From Bryobacteraceae bacterium (GTDB lineage: Bacteria; Acidobacteriota; Terriglobia; Bryobacterales; Bryobacteraceae), in NCBI GenBank assembly GCA_029975915.1, contig JARKOC010000177.1, positions 372,001-436,000 of the forward strand: a stretch of 64,000 nt of DNA. The letters run 5' to 3'. Under the pieces are notes generated by a model. That model was not told where the DNA came from. It worked only from the letters and a program-made list of their open reading frames with translations, and ran no database searches. Position 1 is the stretch's first letter, and each line of letters starts with the position of its first letter. Made by a program: the position numbers and the translations under genes. Positions 53,484 through 62,059 of the stretch are shown here, piece by piece.

Positions 53484-54449
53484 ATGAAAGGGCTCACCGA
53501 CATCGCGGGCATCAAAGTCGGCCACGCATCCGACTTTGATGGGCTGACCGGCTGTACGGTCATCGTGTGCGAAAAGGGCGCCGTCGCCGGCGTGGATATC
53601 CGCGGCGGGGCCACCGGCAGCGAGGAACTCGACGTCATGAGTCCCGCGCACATCACCCCGGCCGTTCATGCCATCTGCCTGGCCGGTGGCAGCGCGTTTG
53701 GGCTGGAAGCGGCCAGCGGCGTCCGCCGTGTCCTGGAGCAAAGGCGAATCGGGTTCGGAGTAGGTATGACTGTGGTCCCGATCGTCCCGGCTGCGATTCT
53801 CTTCGATCTCGGCTTGGGCAAATCTACCGCCCGGCCCACCCGCGAAATGGGCGAGGCCGCAACGGCGGCCGCCCACGACGGGAAGGTGGAGGAAGGAAAC
53901 GTCGGCGCGGGAACCGGGGCCACCTGCGGCAAGGCGTTAGGACTGAAGTGCGCCATGAAATCCGGCATCGGCACATGGACCGTCGAGGTAGGCAAAGCAA
54001 AGGTCTCGGCGCTCGCCGCTGTGAATGCATACGGAGATGTACTGAATCCAGATACAGGCCAGATCCTGGCCGGGGCGCGAGTGTCCGCAGACTCCAAGGA
54101 ATTCGCCAACTCATTGAAAATAATGAAAGAACGGGCCACCACCAGTTCGTTTGGTCAAACTTCCGGGAGGCGGGAAAACACTACCCTGGTCGTCGTCGCC
54201 ACTGATGCAAAACTCAACAAAGTCCAGTCTGGACGACTGGCTCAGGCGGCCAGCCAGGGCATGGTTCGTGCAATTCGTCCGGTCCATATGGGCATGGACG
54301 GCGACATCGCTTTCGCGCTTTCCTGCGGCGGGGTCAATGCTGGGCTTGATGCGCTTTGCGCGGCTTCGGCCGAAGCGGTCGCCGAGGCGATTGCGCGGGC
54401 AGCCAGGACGGCTAAGACGCTTGGCGGCATCCCTGGCCTTGCCGGTTGA
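53484..54449 (+). CDS. P1 family (DmpA-like) N-terminal-nucleophile peptidase
   Basis: The 321-residue protein belongs to the P1/S58 family, which self-cleaves to expose an N-terminal Ser/Thr nucleophile. Family segments are ITDIAGIKVGHASD-like GLTDIAGIKVGHASD, GVDIRGGATGSEELD, LAGGSAFGLEAASGVRR and the probable cleavage region ENTTLVVVATDA, where a Thr would be the nucleophile. Substrates are amino-terminal peptides or beta-peptides. The ATG at 53484 has GAGG five bases upstream; GTG 53478 is possible. It ends eight bases from the convergent SDR gene. Confidence 0.88.
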   Translation: MKGLTDIAGIKVGHASDFDGLTGCTVIVCEKGAVAGVDIRGGATGSEELDVMSPAHITPAVHAICLAGGSAFGLEAASGVRRVLEQRRIGFGVGMTVVPIVPAAILFDLGLGKSTARPTREMGEAATAAAHDGKVEEGNVGAGTGATCGKALGLKCAMKSGIGTWTVEVGKAKVSALAAVNAYGDVLNPDTGQILAGARVSADSKEFANSLKIMKERATTSSFGQTSGRRENTTLVVVATDAKLNKVQSGRLAQAASQGMVRAIRPVHMGMDGDIAFALSCGGVNAGLDALCAASAEAVAEAIARAARTAKTLGGIPGLAG

Positions 54450-54457
54450 GCGGCATT

Positions 54458-55228
54458 CTATTCGTACGGCCAAGCGGGCCGCGTGAACAGCCCGCCATCA
54501 ACCCAGATGGTCTGTCCCGTCACGAAACTCGCGCCTGGAGTGCAGAGAAACGCTACTACCGTGGCCACATCCGAGGGCACTCCGACTCTCGACAGCGGCG
54601 TCAGTTTCGCCCATGTTCCGGCATAGTCGCCCGCCTCTTCCTTGGTCCGCTCGATCTCGATCGCCCCAGGCGCGACGCAATTCACCCGGATCCCAAACCG
54701 GCCTAACTCCACGGCGGCTACTTTGGTGAACTGCTCGATGCCGCCCTTGCTCGATGTGTAATCGACCAGATTTGGAAACGGCCACTTGTTGCAGCCGGAC
54801 CCGATGTTGACGATGTTGCCGCCGCCGGCATCCTTCATGACGCGCGCGGCGAGCTGCGTGCAGAGGAAGCACCCTTTTAGGTTCGTGTCGATGACCCGGT
54901 CCCATTCTTCTTCCGTCAGTTCAAGCAAAGGCTTCCAGGTTTGAACCCCGGCGTTGTTGACGAGGATGTCGAGCCGGCCGGATCGCGCCACAATCTCCTC
55001 GAACATGGCCGCAACATCGGCGGAATTGCCAACGTTGGCGCGAACGGCGAACGCCTCGCCGCCGAGGGACTCAATTTCGGCCACGGTCTGCGCGGCTCCC
55101 CTGGCGTCACTGTTGTAGTTGACCGCGACTCTCGCACCCTGCCGGGCGAACTCGAGTGCGATGCCCTTCCCAACGCCCTTACTGGCTCCCGTGACAAGAG
55201 CGAATTTACCTTCGAGCGGGTGCTGCAT
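54458..55228 (-). CDS. Short-chain dehydrogenase/reductase (SDR)
   Basis: The 256-residue classical SDR has the cofactor motif [16 protein letters not shown], the NNAGV motif, Ser in [10 protein letters not shown] and the catalytic YTSSKGG (YxxxK). It ends with the usual [14 protein letters not shown]. The substrate is unknown; such enzymes reduce a wide range of ketones and sugars using NAD(P)H. It is divergent from speA across 124 bases. Confidence 0.92.
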   Translation of the reverse strand: MQHPLEGKFALVTGASKGVGKGIALEFARQGARVAVNYNSDARGAAQTVAEIESLGGEAFAVRANVGNSADVAAMFEEIVARSGRLDILVNNAGVQTWKPLLELTEEEWDRVIDTNLKGCFLCTQLAARVMKDAGGGNIVNIGSGCNKWPFPNLVDYTSSKGGIEQFTKVAAVELGRFGIRVNCVAPGAIEIERTKEEAGDYAGTWAKLTPLSRVGVPSDVATVVAFLCTPGASFVTGQTIWVDGGLFTRPAWPYE

Positions 55229-55352
55229 AGCACGGATTCTACATCAGGCCAGCCCGCACCTGGAGAATGCCGCCCTTCCTGTAACTGAAGATCACTTGCC
55301 GACGGCGGCGGATTAGTCGAAACTTGGAGTTTCGGGAGGGACCAGATCCGAA

Positions 55353-57299
55353 TTGAACGTCAAGACGCCTGAGACGGTACCAGTGTGGGAACCCAGCGAC
55401 CGGTGGAGCGCGGCCAAAGCTCGCGAATTGTACGACATCGACGGTTGGGGCAAGGGCTATTTCTCAATCAGCGACGAGGGTCACATCCTCGTCCATCCGA
55501 CGCGTGAACCCGCAAGGTTTATCGACCTGAAGAGGATGGTCGATACGCTGGTGTTGCGCGGCATCGATCCTCCTATCCTTCTCCGCTTCCCCGAGATCCT
55601 CGGTATGCAACTGGCCGAACTCAAGAGCGTCTTTCAGTCGGCCATCCACGAGCACAGCTACCAGGGCCGCTACATCTGCGTCTACCCGGTGAAGGTGAAC
55701 CAGCAGCGCCAGGTGGTCGAGGAGATCCACCGGTTCGGCAGGCAGCATGGATTCGGGCTGGAGGCTGGTTCAAAGCCGGAGTTGCTCGCCGTCATGGCTA
55801 TCGCCGGCAACAACACCCCCATCATCTGCAACGGGTTCAAGGACGACGAGTACATCCAGATGGTGATGCTGGCCGCCAAAGTAGGCCGCCAGATCATTCC
55901 GGTCGTTGAAAAATACACTGAACTCGACCTCATCCTGAAACACTCGGCGGAATTGGGCGTCCGCCCGCAGATCGGGATCCGGGTGAAACTCGCCAGCCGC
56001 GGCGCTGGGCGCTGGAAATCCTCCGGCGGATACCGTTCGAAGTTCGGCCTGACAGTGACCGAGGCGCTCCGCGCTCTCGACCAGCTTCGCGAATGCGGCA
56101 TGGAGGATTGCCTCAAGCTGCTGCACTTCCACCTTGGCAGCCAGATCACCAACATCCGCCACATCAAGGGCGCCGTCATCGAGGCCGCCAGGGTCTATGC
56201 CGACCTGAAGAAGAGTGGAGCCGGCTTGGAGTATCTGGATGTGGGCGGCGGCTTGGGAATCGACTACGACGGTTCTCAGACCGACTTCGAATCGAGCGTG
56301 AACTATTCGCTCCAGGAGTACGCCAACGATATCGTCTACCACGTGCAAAATGTCTGCGATCACGCCGACGTGCCGCATCCAAACATCATCAGCGAGAGCG
56401 GCAGGGCCATCGCCGCTTACCATAGCGTGCTAGTGTTCAACGTGCTGGGCGTCAGCGGATTCGGCGGCGAGGCGCTTCCAGAAGCGTTGCCCGAGGACGC
56501 CGAACAGCCGTTGGTGGATCTACTCGAAACCCACAAGAACCTCAGCTTCAAGAACCTGCTGGAGAGTTTCCACGACGCCCAGCAGGCGCTCGATTCGGCG
56601 TTGAATCTTTTCAGCCTGGGCTATTTGCCGTTGAAGGAGCGAAGCCTGGCTGAAAACATGTATTGGGCCATCTGCCGGCGTATTCTCACCATGGCCCGTC
56701 AACTCGACATCTTCCCCGAGGAGCTTGAGGGGCTGGATGCGATGCTCTCGGACACCTACTTCTGCAACTTCAGCCTGTTCCAGAGCATGCCGGACAGTTG
56801 GGCGGTCAAGCAGTTGTTCCCAATAGTGCCGATACACCGGCTGACCGAACAGCCGGTTCACCAGGCCACACTGGGCGACATTTCGTGCGACAGCGATGGC
56901 AAAGTGGACCAGTTCATCGACCGGCGGGATGTGAAGAAATCACTGCCATTGCATTCATTTAACGGCGAGACCTACTACCTTGGAACTTTCTTGGTTGGCG
57001 CCTACCAGGAGATCCTGGGCGACCTGCATAATCTGTTCGGCGACACGCACGCCGTCCACGTCCGGCTCAACGACAACAACACGCCGGTGCTTGAGGCCGT
57101 GATCAAGGGCGACACGGTGAAAGAGGTCCTGGCCTACGTTCAGTTCAGCCACGGGATGCTGCTCGAGCAGTTCCGTTTGGATGTGGAGAAGGCGGTGATG
57201 GAAGGACGGCTGGGCTATGAAGAGTCTGGCCGGTTGCTGAAGTTTTATGAGGAAGGCCTCTATGGCTATACCTACCTCGAGGACACTCATCGGAGCTAG
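55353..57299 (+). CDS. speA: Biosynthetic arginine decarboxylase
   Basis: SpeA converts arginine to agmatine, starting polyamine synthesis, with PLP. The 648-residue protein has the PLP lysine in YPVKVNQQ (Lys114), the domain start WGKGYFSISDEGHI, KYRSKFGLT-like GYRSKFGLTVTEAL, LHFHLGSQI, and the second active-site region DTYFCNFSLFQSMPD. Length is normal for the family (630-660). The start is TTG at 55353 behind GGGAGGG. The C-terminal residues GLYGYTYLED are typical. Confidence 0.95.
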   Translation: MNVKTPETVPVWEPSDRWSAAKARELYDIDGWGKGYFSISDEGHILVHPTREPARFIDLKRMVDTLVLRGIDPPILLRFPEILGMQLAELKSVFQSAIHEHSYQGRYICVYPVKVNQQRQVVEEIHRFGRQHGFGLEAGSKPELLAVMAIAGNNTPIICNGFKDDEYIQMVMLAAKVGRQIIPVVEKYTELDLILKHSAELGVRPQIGIRVKLASRGAGRWKSSGGYRSKFGLTVTEALRALDQLRECGMEDCLKLLHFHLGSQITNIRHIKGAVIEAARVYADLKKSGAGLEYLDVGGGLGIDYDGSQTDFESSVNYSLQEYANDIVYHVQNVCDHADVPHPNIISESGRAIAAYHSVLVFNVLGVSGFGGEALPEALPEDAEQPLVDLLETHKNLSFKNLLESFHDAQQALDSALNLFSLGYLPLKERSLAENMYWAICRRILTMARQLDIFPEELEGLDAMLSDTYFCNFSLFQSMPDSWAVKQLFPIVPIHRLTEQPVHQATLGDISCDSDGKVDQFIDRRDVKKSLPLHSFNGETYYLGTFLVGAYQEILGDLHNLFGDTHAVHVRLNDNNTPVLEAVIKGDTVKEVLAYVQFSHGMLLEQFRLDVEKAVMEGRLGYEESGRLLKFYEEGLYGYTYLEDTHRS

Positions 57300-57437
57300 C
57301 ACCCGCCCATAGGCCTGGAGTAGTGAATCGCGGAAATGGGCTACATATGAAACCCTACTAGGCGAAAGACTGGCTCGCGCCGAGTGTTCCAAGTGCCGAT
57401 GAGGTTGTTGAGGTCCCGGACGCCGGGCGGCTTCTCC

Positions 57438-58799
57438 ATGAGCATCTCACCACTCGCCTTCACCGGCATGAGCCAGTTCTCCGACGATTTTCAGGCTATC
57501 GTGAATCGCACGGTAGCCATCGCCAACTTGCCCGTTCAGAATCTGGAATCCGACCAGGCGACGGTTCTCACGAAAAAGACCGTGATGAGCAATCTGCGGT
57601 CTACCGTGGCCAATCTTGTTTCGGCGATCGAGACCGTGGGTACTGTGGCAGCCGGACGGGCGGTGTCTCCGGCCAGTAGTTCCTCAAAGGTCGGCGTATC
57701 AATCGACGGGACTGCTGCCATCGGCAGCTATAAGATCAGCGAGATCAGTTCGCTGGCCAGCGTAGCGTCGGCCATGAGCAACAACGGATATGACTCGCGG
57801 GACGCCACGCCGGTGGCAGGCGGCGCCCACACACTTGACCTGATTGTCGGCGGCTCGACGCACACTATCACGCTGACCGAGGCCACCGATAACCTGGACG
57901 GACTGGCGGCAGCTATCAATGCAGGCAGCTACGGGGTGAGGGCGAGCATTATCGATACCGGCGCCACACCGGGCAGGTACTTTTTGGCGCTGACGGCGGA
58001 GGAGGCGGGACCAAGGGCGATCTCCTTGCTGGCCACCGGCGGCGAGCCTGATCAGGAGTTGATCTCCATGACAAACGCCGGCTCGAACGCCGTTTTCAAG
58101 ATCAATGGCCAGGAGGTGACGAGCGTCAGCAACACCATTTCAACCGTGGTAGAAGGTTTGGTGCTCACGCTGAACGAGACCACTACGGGTGATGAGACCA
58201 TCACGATATCGGCGCAATCGAGCAGGAACACGCTCTCAACGGCTCTCGACTCATTGGCCGTGGCCTACAACACGTTACGCGACGCAATCGACGCGCAAAC
58301 TGGAGAAAACGGCGGCGTCCTCGCAGGTGACCGGATCATATATGAAATCCAGGCAAGGATGCGCGCGATCGTGGGAGCATCTGGTAACGATGGAAAGGGC
58401 AGTCTGGCAAAGGTCGGACTGACCTTGAACGCCGATGGGCGGATGACATTTGATTCGAACAAGATCGCCACGATGAGCGCAGGGGATTTGGAGAGTGCGT
58501 TTGCCTTTCTGGATAACCAACCAGGGTCGTTAGGGGCCACCGCATCCGGCCTGGATCAATTGAGTGACGCTGAGACAGGGCTAATGACGTCCGAGATCGG
58601 TCTTTACGACGAAACGGACAAGCGCCTCACTTCACAGATCGAGAGATTGTCTGAGCGAGTCAGTTCGCTACAGACGACGCTTTTCTCCCAACTGCAGGCG
58701 GCCGATGCGCTGTTGGCCCAACTGGAAAGCCAGAAGTCGATGCTTGAGGCGTCGGTGGAGAGCCTGTATCTGGTCCTTTATGGCAGAAACGATGCCTAG
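57438..58799 (+). CDS. fliD: Flagellar hook-associated protein 2 (filament cap)
   Basis: The 453-residue protein has FliD N- and C-terminal regions: FTGMSQFSDDFQAIVNRTVA near the start, and a helical end with QIERLSERVSSLQTTLFSQL and LLAQLESQKSMLEASVESLY. FliD pentamers cap the growing flagellin filament outside the cell. The ATG at 57438 is preferred since it gives the usual N-terminus; GTG 57384 is possible. Its end overlaps the small gene that follows. A fliS gene is not seen downstream. Confidence 0.9.
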   Translation: MSISPLAFTGMSQFSDDFQAIVNRTVAIANLPVQNLESDQATVLTKKTVMSNLRSTVANLVSAIETVGTVAAGRAVSPASSSSKVGVSIDGTAAIGSYKISEISSLASVASAMSNNGYDSRDATPVAGGAHTLDLIVGGSTHTITLTEATDNLDGLAAAINAGSYGVRASIIDTGATPGRYFLALTAEEAGPRAISLLATGGEPDQELISMTNAGSNAVFKINGQEVTSVSNTISTVVEGLVLTLNETTTGDETITISAQSSRNTLSTALDSLAVAYNTLRDAIDAQTGENGGVLAGDRIIYEIQARMRAIVGASGNDGKGSLAKVGLTLNADGRMTFDSNKIATMSAGDLESAFAFLDNQPGSLGATASGLDQLSDAETGLMTSEIGLYDETDKRLTSQIERLSERVSSLQTTLFSQLQAADALLAQLESQKSMLEASVESLYLVLYGRNDA

Positions 58800-59145
58800 C
58801 CCTAAGCATTCCCGCCCACTGGACGAGGTATTGAACGATCTGGAGAAAGCGACAGTTGAACTCGCACGCTCAGTCGCGCATCGCGACCCATCATTCGCCG
58901 ATCATATCCATGCGCGAGCTGAAGCGGTCCAGGACCTCCAGCATTGTAACCTACGTCGCGCTCAAACCGGACAATTGACTCGGCTGCATGCCGTACTGAG
59001 GCTCGGAGCCGGTGTTGAGCACTCCATCCGCCAGTGGCGTGAGACGGTGTTGAGCGACTTGGCGGAACTGGGCAGTCAGAGTGAACTGGCGCGGACGGCG
59101 AAGGGACGCGACGCGGCCGGCGCAATCCTCGACATTACAATGTGA
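58792..59145 (+). CDS. Small helical protein after fliD, candidate flagellar chaperone
   Basis: The 117-residue product is mostly helical (LDEVLNDLEKATVELARSV, FADHIHARAEAVQDLQHCN, HSIRQWRETVLSDLAELG). Size and position after fliD resemble FliT or FlgN-type export chaperones, but no clear sequence signature is visible. The role is inferred from position only. The start at 58792 (ATG) overlaps fliD by eight bases; 58780 is the alternative. The 3' end overlaps the convergent TPR gene by 70 bases. Confidence 0.6.
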   Translation: MPSPKHSRPLDEVLNDLEKATVELARSVAHRDPSFADHIHARAEAVQDLQHCNLRRAQTGQLTRLHAVLRLGAGVEHSIRQWRETVLSDLAELGSQSELARTAKGRDAAGAILDITM

Positions 59146-59438
59146 GCCGCCTGCTCCTTCATCCTTTTCCGGGCGATGGTCTGCATCTCCAGCGCAAGCA
59201 GGTTGGCGCGGGCTTCACGGTGGAACGGGTGCCACTGCAGGGCTCGAGCGTAACAATCGATCGCCTGCCCCGGATTCCCTAATGCCTCCATCACAACGCC
59301 AAGATCATTCCAAACTTGGCTATCGGACGGCGTCTCTTCCAGTGCCGCGCGAAGCAGATGGACAGACTCCTCAATGCGACCTTCCATGAGAGCTTCAAGC
59401 GCCTGACAATGGAATGACGGGCTGTTGTTGGATTCCAT
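59076..59438 (-). CDS. Small TPR protein downstream of flagellin
   Basis: The 120-residue protein has two tetratricopeptide units (CQALEALMEGRIEESVHLLR and LGVVMEALGNPGQAIDCYARAL) and a basic, helical C-terminus. It follows flagellin on the reverse strand, behind a strong hairpin terminator. Possible roles are as a flagellin-associated chaperone or regulator, but this is position-based only. It overlaps the preceding forward gene tail to tail by 70 bases. Confidence 0.65.
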   Translation of the reverse strand: MESNNSPSFHCQALEALMEGRIEESVHLLRAALEETPSDSQVWNDLGVVMEALGNPGQAIDCYARALQWHPFHREARANLLALEMQTIARKRMKEQAAHIVMSRIAPAASRPFAVRASSL

Positions 59439-59480
59439 ACGCGGGTGGCCTCCTGATGGGTTATCGGGAGAATAGGGGGA

Positions 59481-59517
59481 AAAGATTAGGCCCCCAATGA
59501 CAAAAGCACTGGGGGCC
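59481..59517 (-). terminator. Intrinsic terminator of the flagellin gene
   Basis: GGCCCCC at 59489-59495 pairs with GGGGGCC at 59511-59517, extended inward by A-T, a mismatch and two further pairs around an ACAAAAG loop. On the reverse strand the hairpin is followed by TAATCTTTTC. It lies 33 bases after the flagellin stop. Confidence 0.7.
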
Positions 59518-59550
59518 GGATTGGGCGATTCACCTAGACCAAGCTACAGT

Positions 59551-61146
59551 CTAGCCACGCAGAAGTGAGAGTACGGCTTGAGGAGCGGAGTTGGCCTGCG
59601 CGAGAGCGGCGATGCCGGCCTGCTGCAGGATCTGAGCCTTGGTGAGGTTTGCCGCTTCGGCCGCCAGGTCGGCGTCGCGGATGCGCGATTCCGAAGCGGC
59701 CAGGTTGGTTAACTGAGTGGATGCCAAGCTGACGGCGAAGTTGAACGTGTTCTGTCCCTTGCCGACAACGGCCTGGGCCTGGCCCAGGGCGGTAACTGCA
59801 TCGGCCAGAGCCGAGACGGCCGTTTGGGCGGCGGTTTCAGATGCGATGTTGACGTTGGTTCCGCCGGAGACTTCGGCCGAACTCACAGTGGAGCCGACGC
59901 CGTCGAGGCCCGTGGATGTCGCGTCAGACGGGATTGCCACGGTTACATTGAAGTCTTTCAGCCCGGCGATGGAGATGGAATCGGTCGTGCTGCCGTCTAC
60001 TGTGGCGACAAGGGACTTGAGATAGCTGTCATTGGTGTTCTGAAGGGCCGTATTGAGCGCGGTGACCGCTTCGGCGATGGTGAGTGCCGAACCGGTATCG
60101 CCGAGGCTGATGTCGACTTTGTGCATCGTCCCTCCTTCGTCGACCGTGGAGAGAGTGACAACCTGGGTCTCGCCGTCGGCGATGTCGCCAGCCCAAGCGA
60201 TGGTGCGTGCTTCGAGTCCGCCGCCCACCTTGACCTGGTCGCCAGCCGTTGTTCCGAGGAAGTTCCTGGCAGCGCCTGCCGCGCCATTGTCCTGCACGGC
60301 GAAGGCGGCCGAAGTGGAAACGAACTGGAATGAGGTGCCGTCGGCGTTCATCTGTGCGCTGATGCCCGCGTTCTTGAACGCTGTCGCCGCGGCAGTGGTG
60401 CCTTGGGCCGCGCCGGTGATGCCTGCATTGATTGCGTCCACAAGACCGGCCAAGTCGTTGACGCCGGTGAGATTGACTGTCACGCTGATGGCATTGGCGC
60501 CTGAGAAGCCAGCGCCGCTGACGGTGTATGTCATCGTCGTAGCCGCGCCTTTGGCCGTGGCGAACGTTGTGGCGTTGTCCAGGCCAGTGGCGCCGGAGAC
60601 CGCGTAGCCGCTGAGTCCGAGGCTCTTGGTGTCAACGGTGGAAGCCGCAAGATCCACCGACGCCGAACCGTTGGTGATCACGGCCGAGTCGGACGTGCCG
60701 CGGCCGCCGCCGATGAAAACGCGCAGTTCCTTCGCGAATGATCCGCCGACGTTGAGGCCGATTGCCTGCGCCTGCCGGTCAATTTCACTCAGTACGCTCT
60801 GGAATTCCGTGTTCAGGACGGAGCGGTCCCCGTCGAAGGTGCCCGAGGCGGACTGGGTCGCCAGCGTCCGGGCGCGGTCGATCAGTTTGCTGATGTTGGT
60901 GATGCCGCCATCAATTGTCTGCAGTGTGGCCAGGCCGTCGTTGGCGTTGCGAATGCCCTGGCTGAGAACGGCCTGGTCGCTGCGGAATGAGTTAGCAATC
61001 GCCAAGCCGGCCGCATCGTCGCCCGAACTCACAATCCGGAGTCCCGAGGTCACTCGGTTGATGGTCTTCGCTTGAAAGTCCCCGGACACGCGCAAGTACT
61101 CCTGCGCCTGCATCGAGGTGATGTTAGTGTTGATGGAAAAAGCCAC
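59551..61146 (-). CDS. fliC: Flagellin
   Basis: The 531-residue protein has the conserved flagellin ends: N-terminus SINTNITSMQAQEYLRVSG, GLRIVSSGDDAAGLAIANSF, ANDGLATLQTIDGGITNISK, and C-terminus AAEAANLTKAQILQQAGIAAL. The middle third (about residues 170-445) is a variable, Ala/Thr/Ser-rich surface domain. The start is GTG, behind AAGGAGACAAGGAA. It is preceded by a sigma-28 promoter and a leader with GGA motifs, and followed by a terminator, so it is a separate transcription unit under CsrA and FliA-type control. Confidence 0.97.
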   Translation of the reverse strand: MAFSINTNITSMQAQEYLRVSGDFQAKTINRVTSGLRIVSSGDDAAGLAIANSFRSDQAVLSQGIRNANDGLATLQTIDGGITNISKLIDRARTLATQSASGTFDGDRSVLNTEFQSVLSEIDRQAQAIGLNVGGSFAKELRVFIGGGRGTSDSAVITNGSASVDLAASTVDTKSLGLSGYAVSGATGLDNATTFATAKGAATTMTYTVSGAGFSGANAISVTVNLTGVNDLAGLVDAINAGITGAAQGTTAAATAFKNAGISAQMNADGTSFQFVSTSAAFAVQDNGAAGAARNFLGTTAGDQVKVGGGLEARTIAWAGDIADGETQVVTLSTVDEGGTMHKVDISLGDTGSALTIAEAVTALNTALQNTNDSYLKSLVATVDGSTTDSISIAGLKDFNVTVAIPSDATSTGLDGVGSTVSSAEVSGGTNVNIASETAAQTAVSALADAVTALGQAQAVVGKGQNTFNFAVSLASTQLTNLAASESRIRDADLAAEAANLTKAQILQQAGIAALAQANSAPQAVLSLLRG

Positions 61147-61213
61147 TTCCTTGTCTCCTTGGCGCCGTTTGTCCGCGCGCTTCCCTGCGTGCGTGGAGTT
61201 CTTTGAACTCCAT
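61147..61213 (-). promoter_or_regulatory. Flagellin mRNA leader with CsrA-type GGA motifs and a hairpin
   Basis: On the reverse strand this leader holds ANGGA motifs ATGGA (61209-61213), AGGGA (61182-61186), AAGGA (61156-61160) and AAGGA (61148-61152); the last two cover the ribosome site. A further GCGGA is at 61172-61176. A perfect 7-bp hairpin GGAGTTC/GAACTCC with a 3-base loop lies at 61195-61211, its GGA overlapping the first motif. This is the layout expected of a CsrA-repressed flagellin leader, and csrA and fliW lie just upstream. Confidence 0.6.
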
Positions 61214-61230
61214 AACGGGCTCCGGTTGGC

Positions 61231-61257
61231 TCATCGGTCTGCCCGGCTTGGCTTTTA
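61231..61257 (-). promoter_or_regulatory. Sigma-28 (FliA) promoter for flagellin
   Basis: On the reverse strand TAAA (61257-61254) is followed after exactly 15 bases by ACCGATGA (61238-61231). This matches the FliA consensus TAAA-N15-GCCGATAA at 6 of 8 positions in the -10 and all of the -35 core. It begins four bases after the csrA stop and would give a leader of roughly 78 bases. Confidence 0.7.
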
Positions 61258-61260
61258 GTT

Positions 61261-61527
61261 TTATTTCTCTAGTGCGGCATTGGTGCAGTACGTTCTGGCC
61301 GGGTCCCTCAACGCGGACAGGAGTTCATCAAGGCGGCCAACGGGAGCGGTCTTGGCGGCGAGCCTGTTCGCCTGTTGAGCGAGGTGGATCTCGTTTCGAA
61401 GGACGGCCACACTGGCTGGCGCCGTGATGCCGAGTTTCACCCCGTGGGCGTTCAGCTCAAGGATAGCGACCTCGATCCCACCCGACAGAACGATCGATTC
61501 ACCAGGTTTACGCCGAATCACGAGCAT
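61261..61527 (-). CDS. csrA: Carbon storage regulator / translational repressor CsrA
   Basis: The 88-residue protein has the CsrA core: MLVIRRKPGESIVLSGGIEV, ILELNAHGVKLGI and TAPASVAVLRNEI, with the RNA-binding Arg in VLRNEI. About 30 extra residues follow, longer than the usual 60-70. CsrA binds GGA motifs in mRNA leaders and blocks translation; its partner FliW is encoded directly upstream and overlaps it by ten bases. The ATG at 61527 has AGGAG nine bases upstream. The flagellin leader downstream carries matching sites. Confidence 0.93.
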   Translation of the reverse strand: MLVIRRKPGESIVLSGGIEVAILELNAHGVKLGITAPASVAVLRNEIHLAQQANRLAAKTAPVGRLDELLSALRDPARTYCTNAALEK

Positions 61528-62048
61528 CGCTGATTCTCCTGGATTCCGACCGGTTCGGCGTGGGGCCAAGCAGTGCTTGACTGAACCGCCTGCACCCCGA
61601 CGCCGGATACGAGATTGATCACAACCGGGGCCATCAGGTTGGCCGTGGCCGGTTCGCCTGCTGGGAAACTCAGAATCGCCAGGCAGGCAAAGCGTTCATC
61701 GGAAACTGAGCATGTTCCCGGCTGGACTCCGAGCAGTGACGCACTGGCAGGGTCCAGTTCGAAGGTGTAGTGCGGAACAAGGAAGCGAACCTGCACGCAG
61801 ATGAATCGCAGCGTTTTGTCGGTCTGGCTCACCAGAAAAAGGAATGGATCCAGTTTCGGATCGCGGATGAGCTTGAACCTGTCATGGCCCTCGAAGGCCG
61901 GGATGCCCTCCGGGAAGTTGTAGACCGGACTTTCCTGGGTCAAATCGATTTCTGCCCCCGTTTGCTTAGTGTCCTTTGGGCCGCGATCGTCTCTTACTGG
62001 AATCGACTTTGAACCAATCGGACCTGGAGACGGTATGCTGGATGACAA
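61518..62048 (-). CDS. fliW: Flagellar assembly factor FliW
   Basis: FliW binds CsrA and flagellin, linking flagellin secretion to flagellin translation. The 176-residue product shows the family core YNFPEGIPAFEGHDRFKLI, LDPFLFLVSQTDKTLRFICV and ACLAILSF, with NLMAPVVINL later. No ATG lies at the expected N-terminus; TTG at 62048 gives a 30-residue extension, and TTG at 61943 a shorter form closer to typical FliW. The start is only 11 bases from a divergent gene if the longer form is right. The gene overlaps csrA by ten bases. Confidence 0.88.
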   Translation of the reverse strand: MSSSIPSPGPIGSKSIPVRDDRGPKDTKQTGAEIDLTQESPVYNFPEGIPAFEGHDRFKLIRDPKLDPFLFLVSQTDKTLRFICVQVRFLVPHYTFELDPASASLLGVQPGTCSVSDERFACLAILSFPAGEPATANLMAPVVINLVSGVGVQAVQSSTAWPHAEPVGIQENQRCS

Positions 62049-62059
62049 GAGGCGATCGA

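Noticed and set aside
57395..57402. GCCGATGA, resembling a sigma-28 -10 element before fliD
   Set aside because: No TAAA occurs 15 bases upstream, and the fliD ATG lies only 36 bases further on; it is not supported as a promoter.
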